NCBI GenBank assembly: GCA_024195265.1
Contig: JAJLRJ010000009.1
Span: 35,323,210 to 35,387,209 of the forward strand
Origin: Dendrophyllia cribrosa
Lineage: Eukaryota; Cnidaria; Anthozoa; Scleractinia; Dendrophylliidae
Length of the DNA stretch: 64,000 nucleotides
Reading direction: 5' to 3'
Shown: in pieces, positions 10,470-21,862 of the stretch
Position numbering within the stretch: position 1 is the stretch's first letter
Layout: each line of letters starts with the position of its first letter
Position numbers and translations under genes: made by a program
The notes under the pieces: model-generated
The model's input: the letters and a program-made list of their open reading frames with translations, nothing else
Told to the model about the DNA's origin: nothing
The model's database searches: none

Positions 10470-12130
10470 GCCTGAACATGTTTATGGGACTAATTTAGAA
10501 CAAGAGGCTAAACATAGCCTATACTCATGCGCATGAGACTCTAAGACGCGTTGATTGAAGCTACCAATTTTTCTGTAGTCGCTTTCAATATTTAATTTAT
10601 TGATTCTGATCAAACCCACACTAGTGTAATACTTCCCAAACGTTAACCGTAAATTATTTCTATTACATTGGGTTATTCCAGAAAGAATCCACCCCCCCCC
10701 CCCCCCCCCACAGACGGATGGGAAGATTGTATGACCCCTCCCCACCTCCCTCCCGCCTGGATTTCCAAGCCCAGAGACCCCTTCTCCTGCCCGGATTTCC
10801 AATAAATTTGCGGAAGCCCTAAATTTACAGGTAATGAAAAAAATACATGTAATCGGATTCAAAAGATTCTACTTTTATAATGTCAAAACTGTGGTGATGA
10901 GTGCTATAAATTGGTGAAACATTTTAATAAAAATAAATATTGCGTGACACATCATGAACACCCCCCCCCCCCCGTTTGATTTCAAGTCCAAATCGAAATG
11001 AAATTTTTCTATAAAGCAAGTTCTTTAAATAACTGCTTTGATTTTGCCATGTATTAGTTTTTTCCAGGCTTGACAGTTTTTTCAAAGTGTTGTCGCAAAT
11101 ACACTTCTTTCATATATGCAAATTTCGTGTGGAATGTAATTCGATCGCGCGCTGCTTGTACCAAAATATTTGTTCTAAAGGTCAAAACTTTTTAATGAAA
11201 CTCATATTTCCTTGAATGAAAATGTCTTTCCCTTGAATAAAAGAGTTAAACGCTTATCAGAATTTAGTGATTTTTGCTTCCAGAAGGCTTGGCGATTTAT
11301 TTATCCTCATTGCAGCTCGCAGCGCTGGCGTCTGCGAATTATATTATAAACATCACAAAATAATATTTAAATTCAGCAACCTGCTTTATTATATCTAGTG
11401 TTTTCAAAAATTTCCGACTTTTCTTGTGTATATAGAATGTCATTCTTATCCGTAAAGATGATTCGCATAATGTTTTCGCGAATCAAAAAATCTTGAAAGC
11501 AAACTTTATTTCAGAAAGCGCTATTTAATTCAATTATATTTACTAGTGTGCCTTTACCATGATTATTGGCTTCATGAAGAAAACATTCAAACAAGTTTGC
11601 GTCTAATGTTTCCCAAACCGTGACTGCTTTCTGTTACATTTGAAAAGACTACTTTTAAAAGCAATAAAATCAGTAAACGACCGGGTTATTTTTCAATTTT
11701 AGCAATTCTCAAAAACTGTATTACGCGACAGTCCGTTGACTCTGTGTTTAGAGTGCACAAAAGCTCACAAAAGCAACTTTTTCTCGGTCTAGAATAACAA
11801 GTATGACACAAAGAAAAAGTCAATCACAAATTGATATCAACATAAATTCTCACCGAAAAATGAAATTTCTTTTATGGTAAAGTCCCTCGCCTGCTTGAAA
11901 ATTCTTTAAAACTCCGCTTCTTCGGATTTGATCGCCCCGCACTGATAAAACTTGAAGCAAGATTTCGTCGCTCGTCGCTTACAGCTCTCCTTTTTCTCCT
12001 CTACAGCGGCTTCTGAGTATTCTTTAAAGCTTTCTCTTTCCATTTTGAGTATTTTGAATGTGTGTTATTATTCCGACAAGACAAAACTATGGTTTTGAAA
12101 ACCAAGCACATGCCGAGCGCGGCAGACATT
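10470..12130. other. No gene recognised
   Basis: AT-rich DNA with poly-C runs at about 10691-10708 and 10963-10974. The open frame at 10482-10862 (minus) is a low-complexity reading across the first poly-C run. No repeat ends or coding similarity were found. Confidence 0.5.
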
Positions 12131-12183
12131 TTTGTAGAATTTTTATGTGACCTGCGACCCGGTTAGTAATAATGGCATGTACA

Positions 12184-12392
12184 AAAACCCGAAACAACGA
12201 GACGAAACCACCGAAACGAAACGACCGAAACGAGCGAAACCACCGAAACGACCGAAACGAAACGACCGAAACGAGCGAAACCACCGAAACGACCGAAACG
12301 AAACCACCGAAACGAGCGAAACGAAACCGCCGAAACAACCGAAACGGCCGAAATGACCGAAACGAAACCGCCGAAACAACCAAAACGACCGA
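12184..12392. repeat. Minisatellite of CGAAACNAC/CGAAACGAG units
   Basis: About 20 tandem 9-bp-like units of the form CCGAAACGA with interspersed 6-mers (CGAAAC). Because the unit lacks stops, long spurious frames are open on both strands (Arg/Asn/Thr-rich on plus, Phe/Arg/Val-rich on minus); none is a gene. The left flank GGCATGTAC then AAAACCCGAAACAACG is shared with the inverted copy at 21.6-21.9 kb. Confidence 0.9.
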
Positions 12393-12439
12393 CGCTCAAA
12401 GTGCCTTTTTCACAACCTTTAACAGTCTGTTTATTACCT

Positions 12440-13800
12440 GTTAGTTTCCCCCGCTAAGAGTTGTTCGTTATAACAGCAACGAAGGCACTCCTACCTTGAA
12501 TCAGAAAGAACCAAAATCGATCGAAATCAACTAATCACAAACCATAAAACCTGTTGAAATATTTTTTTTTTCTAAGGCGTCCGTTCATTGATGGCCATGT
12601 CAAATAAAACTCGGCCCCCCAGTTATTTTAGCTTTGCTACGGGCATGTTTACGTCACTCGTGAGTTTGGCAGATTTTTTCACCGTTGTAAATCCGCCGTT
12701 TTAAGGTCAGGATTGCGTGACGACCCTAAAACGGCTGCGTAGGAGACTAGGAAGGTAACGGTTTCTCTCCAAACGTTGTCTCTCATATAGGATATCAGTT
12801 TGTTTCAGGAAATGATAAAAGTGATATTTACCAGGATCCTTGATTACCTCATTATTTTCTGCCTGCATCTGATTTAAAGAGTTCGGGCAGAGAGCTGGTA
12901 AACAGATAGCCTGGGTACCAGGTATCAGAGGGGTTTTTTGCCGCAAAATAAGGAAACCACGGGAGAAGTATGACAGCTAAGATTGCGCGCCGCTCGAGAG
13001 ACACTCCTCTTGGAATTCATGGTGGTATTAGCAAAGGTATCTTTAAAATGAAGTATGGGTTAATGCGAGCGTTCAACATTTCCCTGTCAAGAATCCATGT
13101 GATAATGTCCTTGTCTGTATTAGTAGAAGGGGAAGTAGGAATGTAAATAATGATCAATAAAGAACGCAACTAAAAGTCAACGATCTTTTAATATATATGT
13201 ATATATATTTTTTCGAAGATAAATTGAAAGTTTAATTTACAATCAAGGCCGTTTTTTCTACGTCGGTTGCGTGTGAACTATCGCCGGCACCGTCGAATTA
13301 CATCTTTTTACATACTCGCCTTGGCTACAGAAAATAAATACGTACGATCAACCACCTGTTAAAGGCACATTTATAAAGTACGTATCAGCAGAGGGCTGGT
13401 CACGCGAACACACACAAAGTTGGTGCCTTCTAAGGAGCGGACCATCGGAGATCTTTGGGTCGGGGACAACTCCCAAAAATCCATAGCCCAACGAGGTATT
13501 TAGCGTGGAATTGGGACTTCAGCACAAAAGCGATATTGCACCTTAGCAACACTGTTGCTATGTTATTAAAAATGGCTTTGCGATTCAAGGAAAATTCATT
13601 ACCTGAACGATATCGCACTCATCACTATATCGGTTTTTCGCGTGAAACTTAATGTCGAATTTCCTCGTCAGGTAATGAATTTTCCTAGTAGAATTTAGGC
13701 TGTAAGCTGTCTTGATCCCTATATACCCTCACGTATGCACAGCCGTCCCATTTTTTTTTTTTACATCTGCCCCTATAAAAGATTTCTAATGGTCCTCGGT
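12440..13800. other. No gene recognised; small foldback at 13588-13687
   Basis: The only structure noticed is an inverted pair, GGAAAATTCATTACCTGA near 13588 and its near-complement TCAGGTAATGAATTTTCC near 13669, probably a short MITE. Open frames here are short and unrecognised. Confidence 0.5.
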
Positions 13801-13822
13801 TAAGAGAGTGTTTGTTTTAACT

Positions 13823-14396
13823 TTACGAAATCGCCTATTTAACATAAAAAACCCAACACATGTAGAAGTGACTACCCCCCTCCCTCCCCTCTCCTCCCCC
13901 CTTCCCTCGCTGCACTGGCACAGAGCTATGGTATCGGAACCTACCGTGACGTGCTTGGAATATAAACACATTAAATAATATAAAATTTGAACGTTATGTT
14001 AAGCTAGCTATTAAATGCTCTATCCTCCAAAGTAGAGCTGGTCATGCAATACACGCAGTTGATACGTGATACGTGCTACGAGTTGGTGATATTCCTTGCT
14101 GTCGCTTTTAACCCCTCAAATTACGAAATCTCATAGTTAACATAAAAAACCCAACACATGTAGGAATGACTACCCCCTCCCCCTCCCTCACTGCACTGGC
14201 ACAGAGCTATGGTATCGAAACCTACCGTGACGCGCTTAGAATATAAACACATTAAATAATATGAAAATTGAACGTTATGGTAGGTTAGCTGTTAAATGCT
14301 CTATCCTCCAAAGTAGAGCTCGTCATGCAACACACGCAGTTGATACGTGCTACAAGTTGGTGATATCCCTTGCTGTCGCTTTTAACCCCTCAAATT
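13823..14396. repeat. Tandem duplication, ~298-bp unit
   Basis: Two head-to-tail copies start at TTACGAAATC (13823 and 14121). Both contain AACATAAAAAACCCAACACA, a C-rich run and TGCACTGGCACAGAGCTATG. The copies differ by small indels, mostly in the C-rich run and near GATACGTG. No coding content recognised. Confidence 0.85.
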
Positions 14397-14682
14397 CTGA
14401 ACGCGAAAAAATGAAATGACATATTTTCCACACACACTCGTCTCTAGCCTAAAATATGTAAGCCTCACTAACAAAGGTTTCATCAAACGAGCAAAAACTA
14501 CCTCAACAGACTGCTGCTATGAATCACTAGAAAACTTAATTTTTAACAGTAGACTCCACATAATGAAATAAATAGGTCCTTAAAATACGAGATTTCGAGA
14601 GGGTATCAACATCTGGGGAATCTGCAGGTTCCAACATTATAAGGGCAGTAGTATCAAACCGAACAAAAGGGAACGAAATTTT

Positions 14683-15283
14683 AATCGAACCAAATCGAAC
14701 CTCCATCGAATATATGAATGAACCACATAACGTTTTGTGAGTCCAATGTCCGAATTAAATCCAATGGAATCGAATTTTAGAGACCAAAATTTAGAATGAA
14801 GTGTATCAGGTCATATATCAACGCGTAGAACTTTAATCTGTTATAACAGAAAATGCTAGTTGTAAGTGTAGCCAATACTGCCAATTATAACTAAGAGTGA
14901 ATGCAGAGAGTTTCAGGATGTTTACATGAAGAAGATCTCAAGAGATCCCAGATTTCTTTGCGAGTGTTAGAACATTCAAAAGAAACGTCGAGTGTTGACT
15001 CGCGTATGTTAAAGCCAAATATTAAAAACGAGCGATCTTAGCGGGAATTGGCACTCTTTCGGTAATGTGGTTTGTGTCGTCGGCCTTGGAAGAAAGCACA
15101 AAAAGACGGGAAAGAAGATAAGGCAAAAAAGGTAAGCAGGGATAAGGTTATTAATAAACATGGTTGGGGAATGAAACGTTCCATTTTGTTGGATCAGTTC
15201 ACAATATTTGCGATTCTGCTTCCATTCAATGGCCGAACATAATCGAACTACATTGAAGGATCGAGGTTCGATTTGGTTCGATT
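14683..15283. repeat. Inverted repeat around a ~560-bp spacer, possible MITE
   Basis: AATCGAACCAAATCGAACCT at 14683 is matched by its exact reverse complement ending at 15283. Both arms continue as loosely repeated CGAAYY-type motifs. Target duplication and exact ends are not clear. Confidence 0.5.
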
Positions 15284-15348
15284 GACTTAAATAACAAAAT
15301 GTTCGAATTTATTCGCAAGGGTTATTTCGAAACTAAATTTCGCCTGGT

Positions 15349-17343
15349 TTATACCATCATTTGAAATTCAGTCTCCAGCCATCTCCAGTGCACTGCTGTT
15401 AGGCCTGGCCTCACATGAGGTGGAATTCTGACAGCCGATGGAAGGAAGTCTGGGTGCTTTCTTTCAATGCACTTTCGCTTTAGGTGGTAGTGGCAATTTT
15501 GACGCTCAATGGATACCTTTAGTGGTCCATCTGCCTTCCTATATGATCTGAATTCTTTGTTTACCACACACAGGTCGTGAGGAGGTGGCGGGACTTGTGG
15601 AGGTACTCGTATAGCCTGGCCACAGCCGTAACACATTCTGACTTGGGTACCCTCGAGAGACTTTAAGGAGAAATAGTCGTCATCGCTAGTTGAGGACCTG
15701 GATCCCGACAAGGCTAGGAGGGCAGAAGCTGCCATGGAGCTGGAATCTTCAACTGGAAGGCAGTTTAATGGGGTAGCTGTACAGGACGACTGAATTTCCA
15801 TAAGTGGCCCTCGTTTGTCGTTAGCTTTACCTTTCCTCTTTGCAGATGGTTTCTTTCCAGCTGATCTTGGCAAATCGTTGCTCACAAGTTGATACGGATC
15901 AGGCTCATTTCTCTTCTTTCCCACTTTTCCTAAAAAATCTGGAAGGAACAGTTCTTGTTCTGCAACTGCCAAGGAGTGGGCACAAATCATAGCTGATTTG
16001 AACTTCTGACAAGAACATTTAAGAGATCCAGCTTGAAGAACGTCAACTTGGCAGGGTGGCGCACCTTCACCATCATAGACCAGCCGTTGGGTTCCGCTTT
16101 TGTCCCAAGGTACGGACAACACACCTTCTTTTTCTCCTACGATTCTCGACGCAAAAGACCACATTCGCTGGAGGTTGTTGCGGGACAACGTCGTGATTGC
16201 ACAGTCCAGATAACTTACGGAAAGGTTGCAGTGGTTATCAGATCCCATTGCCTGGGATTCTGTGTCATGTGACTTCGCAAGCTTGTCGAGTGGGCTGTTT
16301 AAGCATCGCTTGATGTGTGAATCGCGTTGGGCTGAATTCATTCCGATCCATTTGTCAGCTTTAACTTCCAGGTGCTTGAAGTCAGAACTCAATCGGAACT
16401 CTCCCATCTCGTGTATTGCCTTCGCCAACTCTTGCTCTTGGCTTTGGACAGAAGATTCTAGAGAAATGCAGAAATCTGCCCACTCTTTCTTTTTACCCGC
16501 ATTTCTCTTTACCATGCTATTACAACATTCTGTTGTATTCTGAGTATAAAACTCCGGAGGGGAACCAAGACCTGCGTTTTCACGGACAGGAGCGATGACA
16601 TTGTCTTTCATTGCCATTGCAATGTGGCGCTTGAACCATGGGTGGAACTGGGGTTCACCAGAATGCTGGGTGGTTTCTAACACACGCCACTGTGTTTCCA
16701 AATCGTCAAGTGTCTCGTCAAATTCTTCTGACGACGTGGCATCTGCCAGTGCCTTTGTTCTTGAATCGCCCTTACGCCTTCCAAATATTGTGTTTAGAAT
16801 GTTCTGTCGAGCATCTTTCTCAAACGATAGTTTGGCCAACTTCCTCTCGATGTTCTCTGACAGATGTATCTTGCACCTTAGATGGATCGCATCTGGGAGT
16901 TCGCACACGAACGCATTAGCCAAGTTGATTTCACCGTCCGTTCCAAACGCTGTTAAGGCTTCAAAGTTTTTGCAGTGGGTCTTGAGATGACTTGCCAAAT
17001 AATGGTAGTCTTCAAATTCTTTCGTCATGTGGATAACCGATGGGCCAATAATGACTGGATGTTTTCCCGATTGTTTGTTTACAAACATCTTGTGCTGAAA
17101 AGAGGTAAGGGTAAGAAAAAAGTTGCCACAATTGAAGGTAGCATCAACCCCGAGCACTGAACCGTACTTTTGGGATGCACACATGCGAGAAAGTTGGGTG
17201 AGCTGAAAGTCTGTTGCTTGAAATGATCGGGGTTGGGTACGAATCTGTGATGTCGACCGTTGAAATGCGAAATCTCTAACAAATGTTCCCTGATTCAAGA
17301 GTTCCAATAAATCGCAAAATTCATGACGTTGTGATTGCTCCAC
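15349..17343 (-). CDS. MULE-type transposase catalytic part with SWIM zinc finger
   Basis: Open frame of 664 codons. It carries the DDE core of Mutator-like transposases: D67 in VLGVDATFNCG, D136 in FGTDGE, a C157/H160 pair in RCKIHL, and E272 in NTTECCNS. A SWIM zinc finger follows at 443-456 (CSC-x8-CAH), and a C-terminal cysteine/histidine-rich segment (MCYGCGQ, then QNCHYHLKRKC). Such enzymes cut and paste DNA in the nucleus; many host genomes keep tamed relatives. The reported first codon is a GTG just after a stop, so this is not a natural start. The frame overlaps the upstream ORF by 23 bp in another frame, and together they match one protein. Either an indel has broken the gene or a frameshift or unseen splice joins them. 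Motif residues are seen; activity is not implied. Confidence 0.8.
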   Translation of the reverse strand: MEQSQRHEFCDLLELLNQGTFVRDFAFQRSTSQIRTQPRSFQATDFQLTQLSRMCASQKYGSVLGVDATFNCGNFFLTLTSFQHKMFVNKQSGKHPVIIGPSVIHMTKEFEDYHYLASHLKTHCKNFEALTAFGTDGEINLANAFVCELPDAIHLRCKIHLSENIERKLAKLSFEKDARQNILNTIFGRRKGDSRTKALADATSSEEFDETLDDLETQWRVLETTQHSGEPQFHPWFKRHIAMAMKDNVIAPVRENAGLGSPPEFYTQNTTECCNSMVKRNAGKKKEWADFCISLESSVQSQEQELAKAIHEMGEFRLSSDFKHLEVKADKWIGMNSAQRDSHIKRCLNSPLDKLAKSHDTESQAMGSDNHCNLSVSYLDCAITTLSRNNLQRMWSFASRIVGEKEGVLSVPWDKSGTQRLVYDGEGAPPCQVDVLQAGSLKCSCQKFKSAMICAHSLAVAEQELFLPDFLGKVGKKRNEPDPYQLVSNDLPRSAGKKPSAKRKGKANDKRGPLMEIQSSCTATPLNCLPVEDSSSMAASALLALSGSRSSTSDDDYFSLKSLEGTQVRMCYGCGQAIRVPPQVPPPPHDLCVVNKEFRSYRKADGPLKVSIERQNCHYHLKRKCIERKHPDFLPSAVRIPPHVRPGLTAVHWRWLETEFQMMV

Positions 17344-18199
17344 CCTCGTTGAAACAGTCTTCTACAGCCTTTCGGCAAGTCTCTGTGGAGCATTTTTTCT
17401 TCAGCTTGTGAAGAACGGGACGCGATGTGCGCATGTAAGGCGAGGCATTTTTTTCTTTTGCATTCCCATGCTTTGCTAGCTTCACAGGCACTTCGATGCC
17501 TCCCTCGAAATAGTATCGGACAACCGTTAACGGCAGTGTGTTGCCTTTGTAATCCCGCACCGTTGCAATCATCTTTCTAAACTCAGGGGTGTGAGCATGG
17601 CGAAAATAATTGCGACAGAGGGTGTAGATATTGTCGTCTAAGTCCTGGGTATCTCCTGGTTCACTTTGGTACTCTTGTATTATCGACATACCCGTGTCAT
17701 CATCGATTTCAATGTGGTATTTTCGTCTAGGTTTGCTGTGGCCGGTCCAGCTACCGTTATCGTCACCATAGCTGACAATGTCTGCTTCCAAAGACGTAGT
17801 GTCCACAACAAATGAGGCATGGTGCCGAACTCCCCGTGGCACACGCTTACAAAGTTTTTCCTTAGGTACATCTTCTCCTACAATAATGTTCAGCAGGCGC
17901 TCCGCAGTAAAGCCCTTAACAGCCCTTTCTAACATTGGCTGGGAACAGAGATGATCAACATTTTCCTTTCCTGACTTCTGACAAGAAGATCTCCCCAGTG
18001 TATCACTGCTGATCATACGATCTTCACAAGTTTCTGTTTTGACGTCATCATAAACTTTACTCACTCTTTCGCGCTTTCCAATAACACTCGCTTTGTCTGG
18101 ATCATCAAATTCATTCAACAGTATAACGATGTCATCAGCATCTATCAGGCTGTCATCATCTGAATTGGATTCCACATACAGTGGTTCTGCTTTACATCC
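17321..18199 (-). CDS. N-terminal exon of the MULE-type transposase gene
   Basis: The frame runs from a splice acceptor (TTTTGTAG, exon start 18199) to a stop at 17321. It begins with an acidic stretch (SNSDDDSLIDADD) and then a conserved block (CRNYFRHAHTPEFRKMI, then TLPLTVVRYYFEGG and SPYMRTSRPVLHKL) that I associate with the N-terminus of coral SWIM-type MULE proteins. It ends CFNEGGAITTS, stop. The catalytic ORF starts in the +1 frame 23 bp before this stop. About 15-20 residues usually found between the two blocks seem missing, which suggests a small deletion. The first in-frame codon of the uninterrupted frame is not ATG, consistent with it being an internal exon. Confidence 0.7.
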   Translation of the reverse strand, partial: GCKAEPLYVESNSDDDSLIDADDIVILLNEFDDPDKASVIGKRERVSKVYDDVKTETCEDRMISSDTLGRSSCQKSGKENVDHLCSQPMLERAVKGFTAERLLNIIVGEDVPKEKLCKRVPRGVRHHASFVVDTTSLEADIVSYGDDNGSWTGHSKPRRKYHIEIDDDTGMSIIQEYQSEPGDTQDLDDNIYTLCRNYFRHAHTPEFRKMIATVRDYKGNTLPLTVVRYYFEGGIEVPVKLAKHGNAKEKNASPYMRTSRPVLHKLKKKCSTETCRKAVEDCFNEGGAITTS

Positions 18200-18537
18200 C
18201 TACAAAAGTATACAAAGTGAGCGGTATTTGGAATTAAGTTTACATGAGAATAACCTCTTATTTACTTAGATAAGAATTAAGAATTGCAATATCTGTTTTG
18301 GCTCTCGACTTTTCCCTCTGACAATCACGAATTTGATATCTAGTTCACCAAGCACTAATTGGTATAATTTCGCTAGCTGTGCTTGAGCAAATTGAATTGG
18401 TATGAGGGGATTGCTAAGTAATAACATTGTTATGCCATCACTATTTGACGAAATTCTTCTATTATGTTGACCTAATATAATATTCCTTAAGAAAATGAAC
18501 GTAAAAATTCAGGCAATGACAAAAATAGAGTACTTAC

Positions 18538-19117
18538 ACCAGGTGTTCCTCCTGTGTTTGAATTTTCCAATTTAGGAAATTTTGCTGCAACACCTTGCAC
18601 ACTGCAAATTGCGCAAAGAAACAAGAATTCCTTATTCTGATAAGTCAGAAAACAATTTATTATGCTAGTCAAGTGATGAGTCAGCAGAATATGAGAAAAC
18701 GAACCGATAACATAAAACCGGTTGTAGTGTTAAATGCAGTTTTATCATAACTTTAAATGATAACTTGTTAAATTTTGACAATTCCTTTTTGTATGTGTAA
18801 GAGAATAGTGAGAAATGACAAGAGGAGAAGAAAACTAAAATAGTAGCTCAAAGGAACACTTATGCGGCTGCCATATAGGGTGAGAAAGAATCCAAACTAA
18901 CAGGACATTACTGCAATTCAGTCAGTGATAACGTCCAGCTCACGGTAGTACAGTCACATCAAGTAACAATAACTTAAAGTGGACAATGTTGAACTACAAA
19001 TCTCCAAAAGTTAGACAGAACAATGGGAACATCATATCTTGATAACAACATTTTGAAAAATTCAAACCTTTTCCTCTTTCTCTCTAGATCCTCCAATAAT
19101 TTCTTAGTTTCACAAAT
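18538..19117 (-). CDS. Two small upstream exons of the MULE-type gene
   Basis: Exon 19117-19068 (50 nt) lies between acceptor CTTTCAG and donor AG/GTTTGA and reads ICETKKLLEDLERKRK, a helical charged segment. Exon 18601-18538 (64 nt) lies between acceptor TTTGCAG and donor GGT/GTAAGT and reads VQGVAAKFPKLENSNTGG. The phases fit exactly: 16 codons plus 2 nt, then 1 nt plus 21 codons, then phase 0 into the exon at 18199. Three independent phase matches support a real spliced gene. The start exon was not found; it should lie above 19130. Between 19130 and 19780 I see only a TTA/ATT microsatellite (19384-19425). Confidence 0.6.
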
Positions 19118-19785
19118 CTGAAAGGTTAAGGTATCACTTATTGTAACCACTAGTAAACTAGCTGCAACAAGAGTTCACGATTCTACACATCACAGACCCG
19201 GGAGATTTTGTTCATATGCAACTTTTATCCTCTTTTAGTCGTAATAGAGTTTTATACAAAATCCTACTTACTTATCATTTATTTATGTAATTTAGCTCGT
19301 ATAATTATTTAGATACATTAGTTTGATATAGGTGTCCTTACTTAGTGGGTAACTGCTATATTTTTTCTTGACACAGAAATAAAGTTATTATTATTATTGT
19401 TTATTATTATTATTATTATAATTATCTTGTTAACAATTCCAATAATCTAAAAATGCCTCCATTAATTTCAAGATCAGTGTTATATGAATTTGTGTTACTT
19501 TTTTGGTGATTTTTTCAAGCAATCCAAAACCTTTTTTCTCATCCCATGAATCTATGTTATGGGGTGTTTTGTAAATTTTTGGTGAATTTTTGGAAGGAAA
19601 TAGTTTTTCTCAAAGGATTTGTAAAAATGAGAGAAATCAGAAATATTGAACATTTCATGTCTTCTTAAAATTAGAATTTGAAGTTAAAAATTAGTAGACG
19701 ATGGACACCAAAATTAATTTTCTTTCTTCTACCCCAGTTCTTTTAACCTCTTAAAATTTAATTAAAATTCAGGTGTACTCCCACC

Positions 19786-20397
19786 TTAACCCTATTCAGC
19801 CTGGGCTTTTTTTGAGTTCCTGAGCCTGGGGGGGGGGGGGGGGGGGGGGGTCACATTGTGCCCCCCCCCCCCCTTCATAACTTCAAGAACATCTAAGGCT
19901 ATGACAATGAAACCTAGATGGTACATAGTACGTCCAAAACTGTCTCCTTTGCGGTCCGCATAATGAAACGATGACGTCATATGACGTAATTATTAGGTAA
20001 TTAGTTATACGGCCGCCATCTTGGATCCGCCATCTTGGATCCGCCATCTTGGATTTCTGAATTAAAAACCGTCTAAATTGAAGCAAAATTAATCAAAACC
20101 AATAAATAAACGCTAAATGACGTAAAAATACAAAAGTTATACCAATAAACATTGTTTTTCTTCATTCAAAGGTATAAATATGCAAATTTCAGAAAACATG
20201 GCTGTCAAAATCTTGTTGCCATGGAAACATCAAGTCACGTGATCAAAAAATTGTCATATGAAATTGTTGCCAGATAAATTTTAGGAAAAGTCACAAAGTT
20301 TGATGGCGTTTGAATACATATTAAAGAAGTTATGAATGTTGAAAGTTAGTGCGGGCACTTTGTGCCCCCCCCCCCCCACCAGGCCGAATAGGGTTAA
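19786..20397. mobile_element. piggyBac-like MITE with TTAA target duplication
   Basis: TTAA at 19786-19789 and 20394-20397 flank inverted ends CCCTATTCAGCCTGG and CCAGGCCGAATAGGG. TTAA targets and CCC-starting ends are the hallmark of piggyBac elements. Just inside both ends lie G and C homopolymer runs flanking a short GTGCCCC motif. The interior (20014-20052) has three tandem copies of CGCCATCTTGGAT. No transposase is present. Confidence 0.8.
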
Positions 20398-20399
20398 GC

Positions 20400-21260
20400 T
20401 GGAATGAAGTGGGGTTGAAGCCAATAATGAAGATATGCTGAACACCAAAGCACTCTATCATGGTGGCAGAGTCTAAAAGTGTTTTAAAAAAATTTTCCTT
20501 CTCTTATTTCCTTCCTTAATTACATATCATTTCATAAAATTCACCCAGAATACCCCCTAAAGTTATGAGGTTGTGTGACCAACCGCCTCACGTGTTATGT
20601 CACGCACATTAGCGTAGTAAAATATTGAGAAATCACTCATAATGACATAAGAAAACAACCGGGTTACTGTAGTAATTTCAGTGTACGCAGTCTTTGGAAT
20701 GTATGTAATAAGTAATGTGTAAAAATAAATAAGTTGTTGGCTAGTGATGTAGAGTAAGAGCGTTTGACTTGTAAACTGCCTTCGTATCCTCGTTCCAGTA
20801 CGTCATACTTGTAATACCCTTTATCGCTTTGATAAATTGAAAGTGCCAATTTCATAACTGTAAAATATTCTAAGGTTTGGGGTTCAACTATTTTGGTATG
20901 TTTTCAGACGACTAGGTAATTACACAACGAGAAAATGCAAGTATTTTTACATTCATTCCGTTAATTTTAACGATGATATGATCGGTGAGAATATAAACAG
21001 ACAGAAGAATTATTACGACCACGGCTGGTCAATAATTTGCTTTCTGTTGTTGTTAACATTCTACTAGATATTGTGACTTGCCTACCATCATTCGAAAACT
21101 GAAAAAAATACCCACCTTTTTATCGATGTCCTTTGCCTGCTGGCGCTCGTCCATAGTTCCGAGTGGGTTTTGGCGCGAGTTTGTGACGTCACAGACCCGA
21201 CATGCCAAACCATTCCCACGACTCGTATTAAGGATACTATTTTTAGCAACAACTTAATTA
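20400..21260. other. No gene recognised
   Basis: AT-rich sequence between two MITEs. The open frame at 20664-20855 has no recognisable motif. No repeats longer than chance were noticed. Confidence 0.45.
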
Positions 21261-21267
21261 TTTTAGG

Positions 21268-21594
21268 GCGCTTTCCATTTGAATGGAAAAACCGGGTAGA
21301 ATTTCCTGTTTTAAGGAACAGGATAAATTGCCCTCAATCAAAACGGAACGGGAAGAGCGTGTTCCTTTTGCACGGAGTTGCTTTTTCTTTCTTGAGGAGA
21401 CTGGGTACTAACGATTTACAATTCATGGTGGGACGCAGCGGACGGGTACAGGATTTTCCGATCATTTCGGCAAAAACGAGAAATGAGGTATAAAAAAAGT
21501 GTTCCCTTTTTTACAGAACAATTTCCAGTGGAAAAGTCTGTTCCATTTGATTTACCACCGGAACAACCGGATTTTCCATACAAAAGGAAAGCGC
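21268..21594. mobile_element. MITE with ~28-bp terminal inverted repeats
   Basis: GCGCTTTCCATTTGAATGGA at the left is matched by CCATACAAAAGGAAAGCGC at the right, with imperfect pairing extending through the CCGG motif. A smaller foldback (GGAACAG/CTGTTCC type) lies inside. It abuts the minisatellite that follows. Confidence 0.55.
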
Positions 21595-21596
21595 TC

Positions 21597-21862
21597 ATTT
21601 CGGTCATTTCGCTCGTTTCGGCGGTTTCGTTTCGGTGGTTTCGGCCGTTTCGGTTGTTTCGGCGGTTTCGTTTCCGTCGTTTCAGTGATTTCGCTCGTTT
21701 CGGTCGTTTCGTTTCGCTCGTTTCGGTGGTTTCGCTCGTTTCGTTTCGGTCATTTCGTTTCGGTCGTTTCGGTGGTTTCGCTCGTTTCGGTCGTTTCGGT
21801 GGTTTCGCTCGTTTCGGTCGTTTCGTTTCGGTCGTTTCGTTTCGTTGTTTCGGGTTTTAGTA
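21597..21862. repeat. Minisatellite, inverted relative of the 12.2-kb array
   Basis: Tandem TTTCGGTCG/TTTCGGTGG/TTTCGCTCG units, the reverse complement of the 12.18-12.39 kb array. The right flank (CGTTGTTTCGGGTTTTAGTA then CATGCC) is the reverse complement of the left flank of that array. Both arrays therefore belong to one dispersed element rather than being independent simple repeats. Long open frames across it are artefacts. Confidence 0.9.

Noticed and set aside
10482..10862. 126-residue minus-strand frame with a Gly run
   Set aside because: Produced by a poly-C tract; residues on each side are unrelated to any known pattern.
12087..12444. Several long overlapping open frames on both strands, Arg/Phe/Val-rich or Arg/Asn/Thr-rich
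   Set aside because: They are translations of the CGAAAC minisatellite; all frames are open because the unit lacks stop codons.
13786..14400. Possible CRISPR-like array
   Set aside because: Only two long tandem copies of about 298 bp without spacers, in eukaryotic DNA; it is a tandem duplication.
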